Shown here one piece after another: positions 1 through 5,983 of a stretch of 6,986 nucleotides of DNA. This DNA is from CAYQAJ01 sp964415245 (GTDB taxonomy: Bacteria > Planctomycetota > Planctomycetia > Pirellulales > Pirellulaceae), in contig CAYQAJ010000267.1 of NCBI GenBank assembly GCA_964415245.1, positions 1 to 6,986 of the forward strand, read 5' to 3'. The notes under the pieces were generated by a model. That model was given only the letters and a program-made list of their open reading frames with translations. It was not told where the DNA came from and made no database searches. Position 1 is the stretch's first letter. Every line of letters starts with the position of its first letter. Made by a program: the position numbers and the translations under genes.

Positions 1-553
1 CGCCGGTCTGAGCGAGATGGCCCTGTACGCCATCGGCGGCATTCTCAAGCACGCCCCCTCGATCCTGGCGTTCACCAATCCCACCACCAACAGCTATAAG
101 CGGCTCGTGCCTGGCTACGAAGCGCCGGTCAACCTGGCTTACTCGCAGCGCAACCGCTCGGCCTGCTGCCGCATTCCCATGTACAGCCCGAGCCCCAAGA
201 GCAAGCGGATCGAGTTCCGCTGCCCCGACCCGAGTTGCAATCCCTACCTGGCCTTCTCGGCCCTCATGATGGCGGGGCTCGACGGCATCCAGAACAAGAT
301 CAACCCGGGCAGCCCGTTGGATAAGGACCTGTACGACCTGCCACCGGAAGAAGCGGCGTCGGTGGCGCAGACGCCGGGCTCGCTCGACGCCGTGCTGGCG
401 CACCTGGAGCAGGACCACGAGTACCTGCTCAAGGGGGACGTGTTCACCGCCGACGTGATCGAGACGTGGGTCCGCTACAAGCGCAAGAACGAGGCCGAGG
501 CGGTCCGCCTGCGACCCCACCCGTACGAGTTCTGCTTGTACTACGACATTTGA
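1..553 (+). CDS. glnA: Type I glutamine synthetase, C-terminal part (5' end outside window)
   Basis: Glutamine synthetase makes glutamine from glutamate, ammonia and ATP in the cytoplasm as a dodecamer. The frame is open from base 2, so the start lies upstream; 183 residues are visible, roughly the last 40% of a normal bacterial GlnA. Counting from the first full codon, the family block NPTTNSYKRLVPGYEAPV is at 26-43. The active-site arginines of NRSA and RIP (R52 and R57, matching R339 and R344 of the enterobacterial enzyme) are present. E71 and R73 in RIEFR match metal ligand E357 and R359. Y111 in DLYDLPPEE (bases 332-334) matches the adenylylated Tyr397, so the known GlnE-type control site is conserved. 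The C-terminus ends in the usual YEFCLYYDI-like tail, so the 3' end is intact. Cysteines at several usually non-Cys positions (ACCRIP, RCPDPSC) are a minor oddity. A strong terminator starts 5 nt after the stop, so apt is not co-transcribed. Confidence 0.97.
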   Translation, partial: AGLSEMALYAIGGILKHAPSILAFTNPTTNSYKRLVPGYEAPVNLAYSQRNRSACCRIPMYSPSPKSKRIEFRCPDPSCNPYLAFSALMMAGLDGIQNKINPGSPLDKDLYDLPPEEAASVAQTPGSLDAVLAHLEQDHEYLLKGDVFTADVIETWVRYKRKNEAEAVRLRPHPYEFCLYYDI

Positions 554-557
554 CATA

Positions 558-622
558 GTCGGGGGACTGGCGCAATTTGCGCTCTTCCGCGGAGCAAAAT
601 GAGCCAGTCCCCGACGGTTTTT
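558..622 (+). terminator. Intrinsic terminator of glnA (long hairpin plus T5)
   Basis: Bases 558-580 pair with 594-615 through an almost continuous stem: an outer block GTCGGGGGACTGGC against GCCAGTCCCCGAC with one bulged G (561), then an inner AATTTGC against GCAAAAT with a mismatch at 575/599 and another at 572/602. The loop is 581-593. A run of five T follows at 618-622, two bases after the stem. It begins 5 nt after the glnA stop, which fits Rho-independent termination. The stem is longer than a terminator needs, so it may also be a copy of a dispersed palindromic repeat. Confidence 0.8.
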
Positions 623-812
623 GGATAAGCTCTTTGGAGGTTTCTGCCTTTCACCCGTGGGCTGGAGCTCTGGGGCTCAGCGCGCAGGCAGCGGAATCTG
701 GTGAGTCGGCGAATGTGACTTGAACACACGCTCGGCGGCGGGTCAAGTGTTTCGTGGATAAGGAAATCGTTGCGTCGGTGCTTCACGCGCCACTTCTTGG
801 GCCTGAACGATT

Positions 813-878
813 TGGACGCTATGGACGGCATGGACCGCTTGGCTCGTCGTTCCCTGTCCATCGAGTCCATATCGTCCA
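813..878. repeat. Inverted pair of 9-nt-period arrays (ATGGACNNN / GTCCATNNN)
   Basis: On the left, hexamers close to ATGGAC occur every 9 nt at 812, 821 and 830, with a degenerate fourth at 803. On the right, GTCCAT occurs every 9 nt at 856, 865, 874 and 883. The hexamers are reverse complements, so the two arrays fold in register: 813-835 can pair with 856-878 at 19 of 23 positions, with most mismatches in the variable triplets and a 20-nt loop at 836-855. It lies about 120 nt upstream of apt. Function unknown; there is no T-tract, so it is not a classical terminator. Confidence 0.75.
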
Positions 879-889
879 TTACGTCCATG

Positions 890-924
890 CTCTGCATTCT
901 GCACTCTTCACTCTGAACTCTGCA
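890..924. repeat. Degenerate heptanucleotide array (CTCTGCA-like, five units)
   Basis: Five contiguous 7-nt units follow the consensus CTCTGCA, with one or two changes each: 890-896, 897-903, 904-910, 911-917 and 918-924. Positions 3-4 (CT) and the final A are invariant. Read on the other strand the units become AGTGCAG or AGTTCAG, the same heptad register as the arrays downstream of apt. I found no inverted partner nearby. It ends 57 nt before the apt ribosome binding site. Confidence 0.75.
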
Positions 925-940
925 CTCCCCCCTTCGCCCG

Positions 941-969
941 TTGCAACCGCCCGCGTTCTTTCGTCCAAT
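941..969 (+). promoter_or_regulatory. Possible sigma-70-type promoter of apt
   Basis: TTGCAA at 941-946 (4 of 6 to TTGACA) and TCCAAT at 964-969 (4 of 6 to TATAAT) are 17 nt apart. Transcription would start near 976, just before the ribosome binding site at 981-987, giving a very short leader. It is the best match between the heptad array and the gene, but both boxes are weak. Confidence 0.25.
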
Positions 970-980
970 AGTGCTGCCAG

Positions 981-987
981 AAGGAGG
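981..987 (+). promoter_or_regulatory. Shine-Dalgarno of apt
   Basis: AAGGAGG, a perfect anti-SD complement, sits 7 nt before the ATG at 995. This fixes the apt start at 995 rather than the in-frame TTG at 941, which has no such site. Confidence 0.92.
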
Positions 988-994
988 ATCCACC

Positions 995-1528
995 ATGCCG
1001 CAGCATGCCGCGATCGATCTGAAAAAGTACATCCGCGACATTCCCGACTTTCCCCAGCCGGGCATCTTGTTTCGCGACATCACGCCGCTGTTGGCGCGGC
1101 CTGAGGTATTTCGCGAAGCGGTGCGGCTCATGGCCGACCACTTCCGCGGCCGCAAGATCGACGCGGTGGTGGCGGCCGAGGCGCGGGGGTTCATCTTCGC
1201 GGCGCCGCTGGCGCTGGAGCTCGGCGCGGGCTTCGTGCCGGTTCGCAAGCCGGGCAAGCTTCCCTTCGACACGCACGCCTTCCACTACGAGCTGGAATAC
1301 GGCACCGACACGCTGGAAATGCACACCGATGGCGCCACGCACGGCCAGAAGGTGCTCGTCGTCGACGACTTGCTCGCCACGGGCGGAACGGTCGAGGCCT
1401 GCTGCCGACTGTTGGAGAAGACCGGCGCAACTGTCGAAGGCTGCGCGTTCCTGATCGAGCTGGTCGCACTGGGCGGCGCGAAGCGAATCGCGCCGTTCGA
1501 AGTGTTTAGCTTGATTCGGTATGAATGA
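995..1528 (+). CDS. apt: Adenine phosphoribosyltransferase
   Basis: Apt salvages adenine by joining it to PRPP, giving AMP and pyrophosphate, in the cytoplasm. The protein has 177 residues, the usual length for this family of homodimeric type I phosphoribosyltransferases. The N-terminal helix and hood are recognisable (IRDIPDFPQPGILFRDITPLL, residues 13-33). EARGFIF (62-68) and VPVRKPGKLP (81-90) are Apt signatures, and the PRPP-binding motif VLVVDDLLATGGT lies at 120-132 with its two aspartates. The start at 995 is chosen because of the perfect Shine-Dalgarno 7 nt upstream and because residues before it are not family-like. The gene stands alone: a terminator separates it from glnA, and it converges with the large gene on the other strand, whose end is 108 nt away. 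Nothing is truncated or unusual in the coding sequence. Confidence 0.97.
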   Translation: MPQHAAIDLKKYIRDIPDFPQPGILFRDITPLLARPEVFREAVRLMADHFRGRKIDAVVAAEARGFIFAAPLALELGAGFVPVRKPGKLPFDTHAFHYELEYGTDTLEMHTDGATHGQKVLVVDDLLATGGTVEACCRLLEKTGATVEGCAFLIELVALGGAKRIAPFEVFSLIRYE

Positions 1529-1603
1529 AGTGTTCAGTTTTCAGTGTTCAGTTTTCAGTTGCCGGAGTGTCTGCAACGGACAACTGACCACGGACAACTG
1601 ACA
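1529..1603. terminator. Facing heptad arrays forming a long hairpin between convergent genes
   Basis: Starting on the base after the apt stop, 1529-1563 holds five 7-nt units of the type AGTTTTC/AGTGTTC, the last degenerate. Bases 1576-1603 hold four units alternating ACGGACA and ACTGACC/ACTGACA, which read AGTTGTC or CGTTGTC-like on the other strand. The two arrays face each other in the same heptad register. Bases 1534-1561 can pair with 1574-1601 at 23 of 28 positions, with mismatches at 1540, 1543, 1547, 1554 and 1557 and a 12-nt loop at 1562-1573. The position between convergent genes suggests a bidirectional transcription barrier. There is no T-run, so terminator function is inferred; the repeat structure itself is plain to see. 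Confidence 0.6.
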
Positions 1604-1636
1604 TTCGATCCGCATCATGGAGTCGTCAAACTGCGA

Positions 1637-4600
1637 TCACTTCAGCGTCGACAGAAACTCCACCAGGTCGCGCAGCTCCAGCGGCGTGACGTGCTTGGTC
1701 ATGTCGTCGGGCATGGCCGATTTGCCGGGGCGGCGATCTTCGATCGTGTCCTTGGCCACCGTGACGATGTTCCCCTCGGCCGTGACGATGCGGACATTTC
1801 GCGCGTCCTCCTGGCGGATGATGCCGCTGTGCACCTTGCCGTCGTCGGTTATCAAGAGCACGCTTTCGAAGTTCTTGGCGATCGTCTTGCCGGGTAGCAC
1901 GACCGATTCGAGCAGGTACGTGCGATCCTTCTCGGCGGCGATGCGCGAGAGATCGGGCCCCACGTCGCCGCCCACTCCTTCGACTTTGTGACATCGCACG
2001 CACGACGTTTCAGCCCGACGGAACACCTCGCGGCCGCGATCGGCGTTGCCGCCCACTAGCGCCGGGCGATACGCCGCCAACGGATCGTCTTTGGGCAGCG
2101 ATTGTTCGTAACGAGCCAGTAGCTCGTTCAGCGGGTCGGTATGCCGGCTGCGGGCGGCGGCCAGCACGTCGAGCTCGGTATCGGCCGGCACCTTGTCTTT
2201 CAGCAGCTTTTGCATGGCGTCGGCCAGCAGCGTGTCGGCCTCGCCCGTTTTCATGTCGGCCAGCGTCGCCAGGGCGCGTTGCCGCTCGATCACGCTCGCG
2301 CCCGTCGTTGCCTCGCGCAACAAGGAAAGCGCCGCCTGGGGATTCACGTGCGCCAGCACGTCGCGGCTGGCGGCCCGCAATTCGGGCTGGTCGGCGTCGA
2401 GCGCCGAGCGGGCAACGTCTTCCAACTTGCCGTAGCGCAGCGACTCCAGCGCGGTAAGCGCTTCGGCCCGCGCCGATCCCGTTTGGGAACGGTCGGCGTA
2501 CAGCTCCAACAGCACCGGCACCACTTCGGTGATGCCCAGCTTCGCCGCCACTTGCAGCGCTTCTCGTCGAACCGGCGCGGGGGCCGACACCAAGCCCGCG
2601 AGTTCGGCGCGAACCGCCTGTGACGCCGGCTGGGACGAGCGCTCGGCAATCGGCCGCCACATGCCTAGCACGCGATCGCGCGACGAGGGCTTTTGCCAAT
2701 CGGCGAGCATCCGCAGCGATTCAATTCGCATGTCGGCCGGCATGTCAGAGCGGGCGGCGAACGCAGCGAGTAGGGCCGCGTTTTCCTGCTGACCCAATCG
2801 GTAGTTGGCGGCTAGCACGCGGCGCAGAAGTGGATCGGACGGAACCGGCCGTTCGATCAGCGCCGCCAACTCGGCCATCGCGTCGCTGATCGGCACGTCG
2901 TAAATGGCGCGCGCCGCTTCGAGCACGATGGGCGCTTGCCCGTCGTTGAGCCACAGCGCCGCCAGCGGCGAACCGAGCCGCCGCATCGCCAACAGGGCAC
3001 CGAGCCGCACCGCTGGAAGCGGGTTCTCCGCCGCGTCGGCCAGCACGCCGTTCTGATTGCCGATGCCCACCAAGCCCATNNNNNNNNNNNNNNNNNNNNN
3101 NNNNNNNNNNNNNNNNNNNNNNNNNNNNNNNNNNNNNNNNNNNNNNNNNNNNNNNNNNNNNNNNNNNNNNNNNNNNNNNACGCGAGCGAGCAGGTTTTCG
3201 CTGCGTGCGGCCGCTTCGCGTAGTTGTGTGAGACCATAAGCCTCGCGCCCCACCAACGCGAATTGCGCTTCCTGGCGAATGCGGCGGTCGGCATGCGCCA
3301 GTAGCGCCACCAACTCCTTCGTCGAACGGTCGGAAAGCCCGTTGGCGATCATCTCGCGCACCTGGCGCACCGTGGCGTCGTCGGTCTTCGTCGGGTCGAA
3401 GAAGCGGTAGATGCGTCCCTTCCCCTCGCCGTTCCACCCGTTCACCCAGTCGCTCAAGTAAATGGCGCCATCGGGTCCGAACGCCACGTCGGTCGCCAGC
3501 ACGTTCCAGATCAATTCCTGCTGATCGACCAGCTCGAAGAACGCCCCCTTGGGCTTCACGCGAAGCGAGCGCACCCCGCTGCCCGCAGGGCCGCCGCGAA
3601 AATCGACCAGCAAAAACCGGCCCTGAAAGTCGTCGGACAATCCCGTTCCGGGGTAATACGCCAAACCCGATGGTCCGCTGGCGACGTTCGCCACCGGCGG
3701 AACAATAAAGGCGGGCTGCTCGTCGTTCATCGGGTGCCAGATTTTCTCACGATTGAACGGCCCGCGATCGTTCAGATATTGATACGCCATTCGCCATCCG
3801 CTGTCGCTCCCTTCAACAACGAATACCCAACGGGCCTGGTCGCCGCTGTCGGAGTTGTTGTCGCCGGTGAACAGGTTGCCGAAGTCGTCGAAGGCCAGCT
3901 CCTGCGGGTTGCGCAGGCCGGTGGCGAACACTTCGAGGTTCGAGCCATCCAGCTCGCAGCGTAACACGCCTCCTGACTCGGTATTCACGAGCTTGCGTCC
4001 CTCGGGCGTGGTCACGTTGAATCCCCGGTCGCCGATGCTGAAGTACAGCCGGCCATCGGGCCCAATGGTCAGGCCGTGCAGGTCGTGCCCGCGAAACGCC
4101 ACCCGTGGGCCGAAGCCGTAGTTCAGGCTGGTCCGCACTTCCGCCCGGCCGTCGCCGTCTTCGTCGCGCAGCAGCCACAGGTTGGGGATGCAGGTGTAGT
4201 ACACGTTGCCGTGGTAGGCCAGCACGCTGGCGCCGGTCCCCTCGACCACGTCGTTGAAGTGGTTGGCGAACGCGGTCGCAACGTCGGCCTGGCCATCGCC
4301 GTTGGTGTCGGCCAACACGCGGATGCGGTCGTCCTGTCGCATGTAGTCTGCAAGGTGGTCGCCCAACAGCTTCCGATGGTAGGCAAGCCGGTCGGCAATC
4401 GTGCGGGTGGCCAGGTCGGCGTCGAGCCATTGGCTGTCGTGATCGCGATTGTCGGTCACGCCTTTGCCCTGGCGAAACGATTCGCAAACGTAAATCCGCC
4501 CGTGCTCGTCGATGCTGAACGCCACCGGGTTGGCCACCAGCGGCTCGGCGGCGAACAATTCGCACCGCAGCGACCCGGGGAACCGAAACCCGGCAATCGC

Positions 4601-4771
4601 CTTGGCCCCCTCGTCCGAGGCGCCGCTGATCTTCGGCTGTTCCGGCTCGGGCACATCGTCGGCGGCGACCGGCAGGGCAAAGAGAGTGGGGACCGTCGCG
4701 GTGAGCACGACCAAGGTCAGCGCGATTGATGCCCGTAGACGGAAAGCGCGCGGGAAACGTGCGATGTTCAT
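1637..4771 (-). CDS. Secreted PVC-type dehydrogenase-like beta-propeller / HEAT-repeat / cytochrome c protein
   Basis: This belongs to the large planctomycete/verrucomicrobial family annotated as 'putative membrane-bound dehydrogenase domain' plus 'putative haem-binding domain' proteins; no member has a firmly known substrate to my knowledge. Counting from the ATG at 4771 (1044 residues, 34 hidden by N): residues 1-37 are a signal peptide (Arg-rich start, hydrophobic core, cleavage near PVAA/DD). About 63-458 is the propeller, beginning with AAEPLVANPVAFSIDEHG and containing two acidic, possibly Ca-binding loops, DTNGDGQAD (155-163) and DEDGDGRAE (203-211). About 463-893 is HEAT repeats, broken by the gap. 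The C-terminal domain carries CVRCH (924-928; bases 1988-2002), GPDLS and a candidate axial Met at 1020 in SAMPDD. The layout suggests periplasmic oxidation of a carbohydrate-like substrate with electrons passed to haem c; that is inference. The in-frame start at 4837 is TTG and would put 22 residues before the signal peptide, so the ATG is preferred, although it lacks a clear Shine-Dalgarno. Confidence 0.93.
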   Translation of the reverse strand: MNIARFPRAFRLRASIALTLVVLTATVPTLFALPVAADDVPEPEQPKISGASDEGAKAIAGFRFPGSLRCELFAAEPLVANPVAFSIDEHGRIYVCESFRQGKGVTDNRDHDSQWLDADLATRTIADRLAYHRKLLGDHLADYMRQDDRIRVLADTNGDGQADVATAFANHFNDVVEGTGASVLAYHGNVYYTCIPNLWLLRDEDGDGRAEVRTSLNYGFGPRVAFRGHDLHGLTIGPDGRLYFSIGDRGFNVTTPEGRKLVNTESGGVLRCELDGSNLEVFATGLRNPQELAFDDFGNLFTGDNNSDSGDQARWVFVVEGSDSGWRMAYQYLNDRGPFNREKIWHPMNDEQPAFIVPPVANVASGPSGLAYYPGTGLSDDFQGRFLLVDFRGGPAGSGVRSLRVKPKGAFFELVDQQELIWNVLATDVAFGPDGAIYLSDWVNGWNGEGKGRIYRFFDPTKTDDATVRQVREMIANGLSDRSTKELVALLAHADRRIRQEAQFALVGREAYGLTQLREAAARSENLLARXXXXXXXXXXXXXXXXXXXXXXXXXXXXXXXXXXMGLVGIGNQNGVLADAAENPLPAVRLGALLAMRRLGSPLAALWLNDGQAPIVLEAARAIYDVPISDAMAELAALIERPVPSDPLLRRVLAANYRLGQQENAALLAAFAARSDMPADMRIESLRMLADWQKPSSRDRVLGMWRPIAERSSQPASQAVRAELAGLVSAPAPVRREALQVAAKLGITEVVPVLLELYADRSQTGSARAEALTALESLRYGKLEDVARSALDADQPELRAASRDVLAHVNPQAALSLLREATTGASVIERQRALATLADMKTGEADTLLADAMQKLLKDKVPADTELDVLAAARSRHTDPLNELLARYEQSLPKDDPLAAYRPALVGGNADRGREVFRRAETSCVRCHKVEGVGGDVGPDLSRIAAEKDRTYLLESVVLPGKTIAKNFESVLLITDDGKVHSGIIRQEDARNVRIVTAEGNIVTVAKDTIEDRRPGKSAMPDDMTKHVTPLELRDLVEFLSTLK
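3080..3179. other. Assembly gap (100 N) inside the HEAT region
   Basis: There are exactly 100 N, the usual placeholder for a scaffold gap of unknown size. The reading frame on both sides agrees if the gap is 100 nt, so the true length probably differs from 100 by a multiple of three. Left of the gap the coding strand ends at SENLLAR; right of it the protein resumes at MGLVGIGN. Confidence 0.97.
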
Positions 4772-4856
4772 GGAAAGCTCGCGGAATGTCGGGTGGGTGA
4801 CAACTCGAATAGAAGGCGGGGCACAGGGCAGGCTCAAATCCGGTGGGATTTATGCA

Positions 4857-4885
4857 AAGGTACAATCAAGCCGAGAGCGTGACAA
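4857..4885 (-). promoter_or_regulatory. Possible promoter of the propeller/HEAT/cytochrome gene
   Basis: On the minus strand, TTGTCA (4885-4880, 5 of 6 to TTGACA) is followed after 17 nt by TACCTT (4862-4857, 3 of 6 to TATAAT). Transcription would begin near 4850, leaving a leader of about 80 nt to the ATG at 4771. The -35 box is good and the -10 box is poor. Confidence 0.25.
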
Positions 4886-4909
4886 GTTGCGTCGCGCCGG
4901 CGGCCGCCG

Positions 4910-4938
4910 TTGTTCCGGGCTCGTGCCCGGCCGATAAT
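4910..4938 (+). promoter_or_regulatory. Possible promoter of the zinc-ribbon gene with a palindrome in its spacer
   Basis: TTGTTC at 4910-4915 and GATAAT at 4933-4938 (5 of 6 to TATAAT) are 17 nt apart. A perfect 6-bp inverted repeat with a 4-nt centre, CCGGGCTCGTGCCCGG, occupies 4915-4930 and fills almost the whole spacer, where a repressor or activator could bind. Transcription would start near 4945. That gives a leader of about 68 nt to the ATG at 5013, and only about 8 nt to the alternative GTG at 4953, which supports the ATG. Confidence 0.35.
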
Positions 4939-5012
4939 GAGCATCCATTGCCGTGCAGTCAGAGGTCGGTTCCCACGCGCTGGCGCGCCGCAATTCCCCT
5001 GGTCCAACCATT

Positions 5013-5834
5013 ATGCCTGTCCACTGTGCTAAATGCGGCGAAGAGTTGTTGGGGGCGGTCAACCGCTGCTGGCGGTGCGGCACGGCGCTGGTGCCGCAGT
5101 CGGGACCGGCCGGCACTCCCCCCGTGCGCCGCGCTCCGATCGAGGTGCCGCTCGACGCCGCGGTGATCGACGACGAAACGTCGGCGGAAACCGAGGAGCC
5201 GAATGCCGGCAACGCAAGCGACGAGAGAGCGAACGGCGACGTGGCCCCTAGCGAAGCGAACGCAGAAACGGCTACCGCAACCAAGGACGCCGAGACGTAC
5301 AAGACGCGCGAGTACAACGCGCCCCAACGCGACTCGGCACAAACCAACGCAGCGAAAGCGGGCGCGCCGAATGCGGCCGAGCCGAAAGAAGGCCAGCCGA
5401 ATGCGAGCGCGCAGGCCAAGGGCAACGTCCGCGCCGATTCCACGCTCACCGCCACGCCGAAACCTACGCCGAGCACAGGCACCGTAACAACGGGCACCCC
5501 AAACTCTCGCTCCCCCGCATCCTCAATTTCCTACCGCCGGCGAACCGCGGCCCTGGGCGGGGCGATCGGAGCCGTGGCGTTGGGCGCGCTGGGAATTGTC
5601 AGCGCCGTACTTTTCCCGCTCGGCGGTGTGCTCACCGCGATCCTCGGCTTGGCGATGGGCCTGTGGGGTCTATTCAGCCAACGCCGCCTGCTGGCCTTCG
5701 CGGGCATTCTGCTCTGCTGCCTCGCGCTGGCGACCGGCGCGGTGCTCGGCGGCATCCAACTCTACGACGCCACGTTCCACCACCTCCCCTGGGAAAACGC
5801 CCCCGAACCCGACGTGTGGAACGATGGTTTTTAG
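5013..5834 (+). CDS. Zinc-ribbon membrane protein with long low-complexity linker (hypothetical)
   Basis: I do not recognise a characterised family. The 273-residue protein opens with a zinc ribbon, CAKC-x10-CWRC (Cys 5, 8, 19, 22), resembling the short N-terminal zinc ribbons fused to many bacterial membrane proteins. Residues about 43-175 are a hydrophilic, probably disordered linker rich in Ala, Asn, Thr, Glu and Pro, with PNA three times. Three hydrophobic segments follow at about 179-200, 202-221 and 226-250, the last two separated by a short SQRR turn. The Gly/Ala-rich pattern recalls DUF4190-type membrane domains; that assignment is tentative. A short tail with Trp and acidic residues ends the protein. 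The ATG at 5013 is preferred to the in-frame GTG at 4953 because the zinc ribbon then starts at residue 5 and the candidate promoter leaves a normal leader; no clear Shine-Dalgarno precedes either. The gene is divergent from the propeller/HEAT/cytochrome gene across 241 bp, with no evidence of a shared role. Confidence 0.82.
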   Translation: MPVHCAKCGEELLGAVNRCWRCGTALVPQSGPAGTPPVRRAPIEVPLDAAVIDDETSAETEEPNAGNASDERANGDVAPSEANAETATATKDAETYKTREYNAPQRDSAQTNAAKAGAPNAAEPKEGQPNASAQAKGNVRADSTLTATPKPTPSTGTVTTGTPNSRSPASSISYRRRTAALGGAIGAVALGALGIVSAVLFPLGGVLTAILGLAMGLWGLFSQRRLLAFAGILLCCLALATGAVLGGIQLYDATFHHLPWENAPEPDVWNDGF

Positions 5835-5983
5835 GGGCGAGCCCGAACGCAGATGATGCTCGCGCCGATCTCCGACGCGCAGGCTGCCAGCGCCGATCCC
5901 TGACGGGCAACATACGAGACACAAGAACGCGGCGACCGGAGTGCCGCGCCCGCTTGCCAAAACGGTCTTCGTAATACCGGGCG

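Larger units (their letters stand above)
554..980. other. Intergenic region between glnA and apt, no gene supported
   Basis: This 427-bp stretch has no convincing coding sequence. It contains the glnA terminator (558-622), a 9-nt-period inverted repeat (813-878), a 7-nt-period array (890-924) and a possible apt promoter (941-969). Between 623 and 800 I see only weak structure: a 6-bp inverted repeat, ACTTGA at 718-723 facing TCAAGT at 743-748. I found no tRNA-like cloverleaf. Reading frames that cross the region are rich in Arg/Ser/Cys or in repeated Met-Asp and look like by-products of the repeats. Confidence 0.7.

Noticed and set aside
717..749. A small inverted repeat (ACTTGA facing TCAAGT) that might be part of a tRNA or small RNA
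   Set aside because: The stem is only 6 bp with a 19-nt loop and no neighbouring arms, and no tRNA consensus is visible.
890..924. The heptad array as a CRISPR array
   Set aside because: Units are 7 nt, contiguous and degenerate, with no spacers and no cas genes nearby.
754..1104. A 116-codon plus-strand open frame upstream of and overlapping apt
   Set aside because: It overlaps apt in another frame, has no ribosome binding site, and its middle is the translated 9-nt and 7-nt repeats.
541..1272. A 243-codon minus-strand open frame across the glnA-apt interval and the first half of apt
   Set aside because: It is antisense to the clear apt gene, has Arg/Ser-rich composition with Met-Asp repeats produced by the 9-nt array, and resembles no protein family I know.
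3813..4865. A 350-codon minus-strand open frame in another register over the propeller domain
   Set aside because: It is an Arg/Pro-rich shadow of the real frame, typical of GC-rich genes; the real frame shows the family motifs.
4850..5497. A 215-codon minus-strand open frame opposite the zinc-ribbon gene
   Set aside because: It is antisense to the low-complexity linker and shows only the Ala/Ser/Val bias expected from that. The plus strand carries the zinc ribbon and membrane segments.
5934..5967. GACCG facing CGGTC as a mobile-element end or attachment site
   Set aside because: Only 5 bp pair, there is no target duplication, and no transposase or integrase is present in the window.
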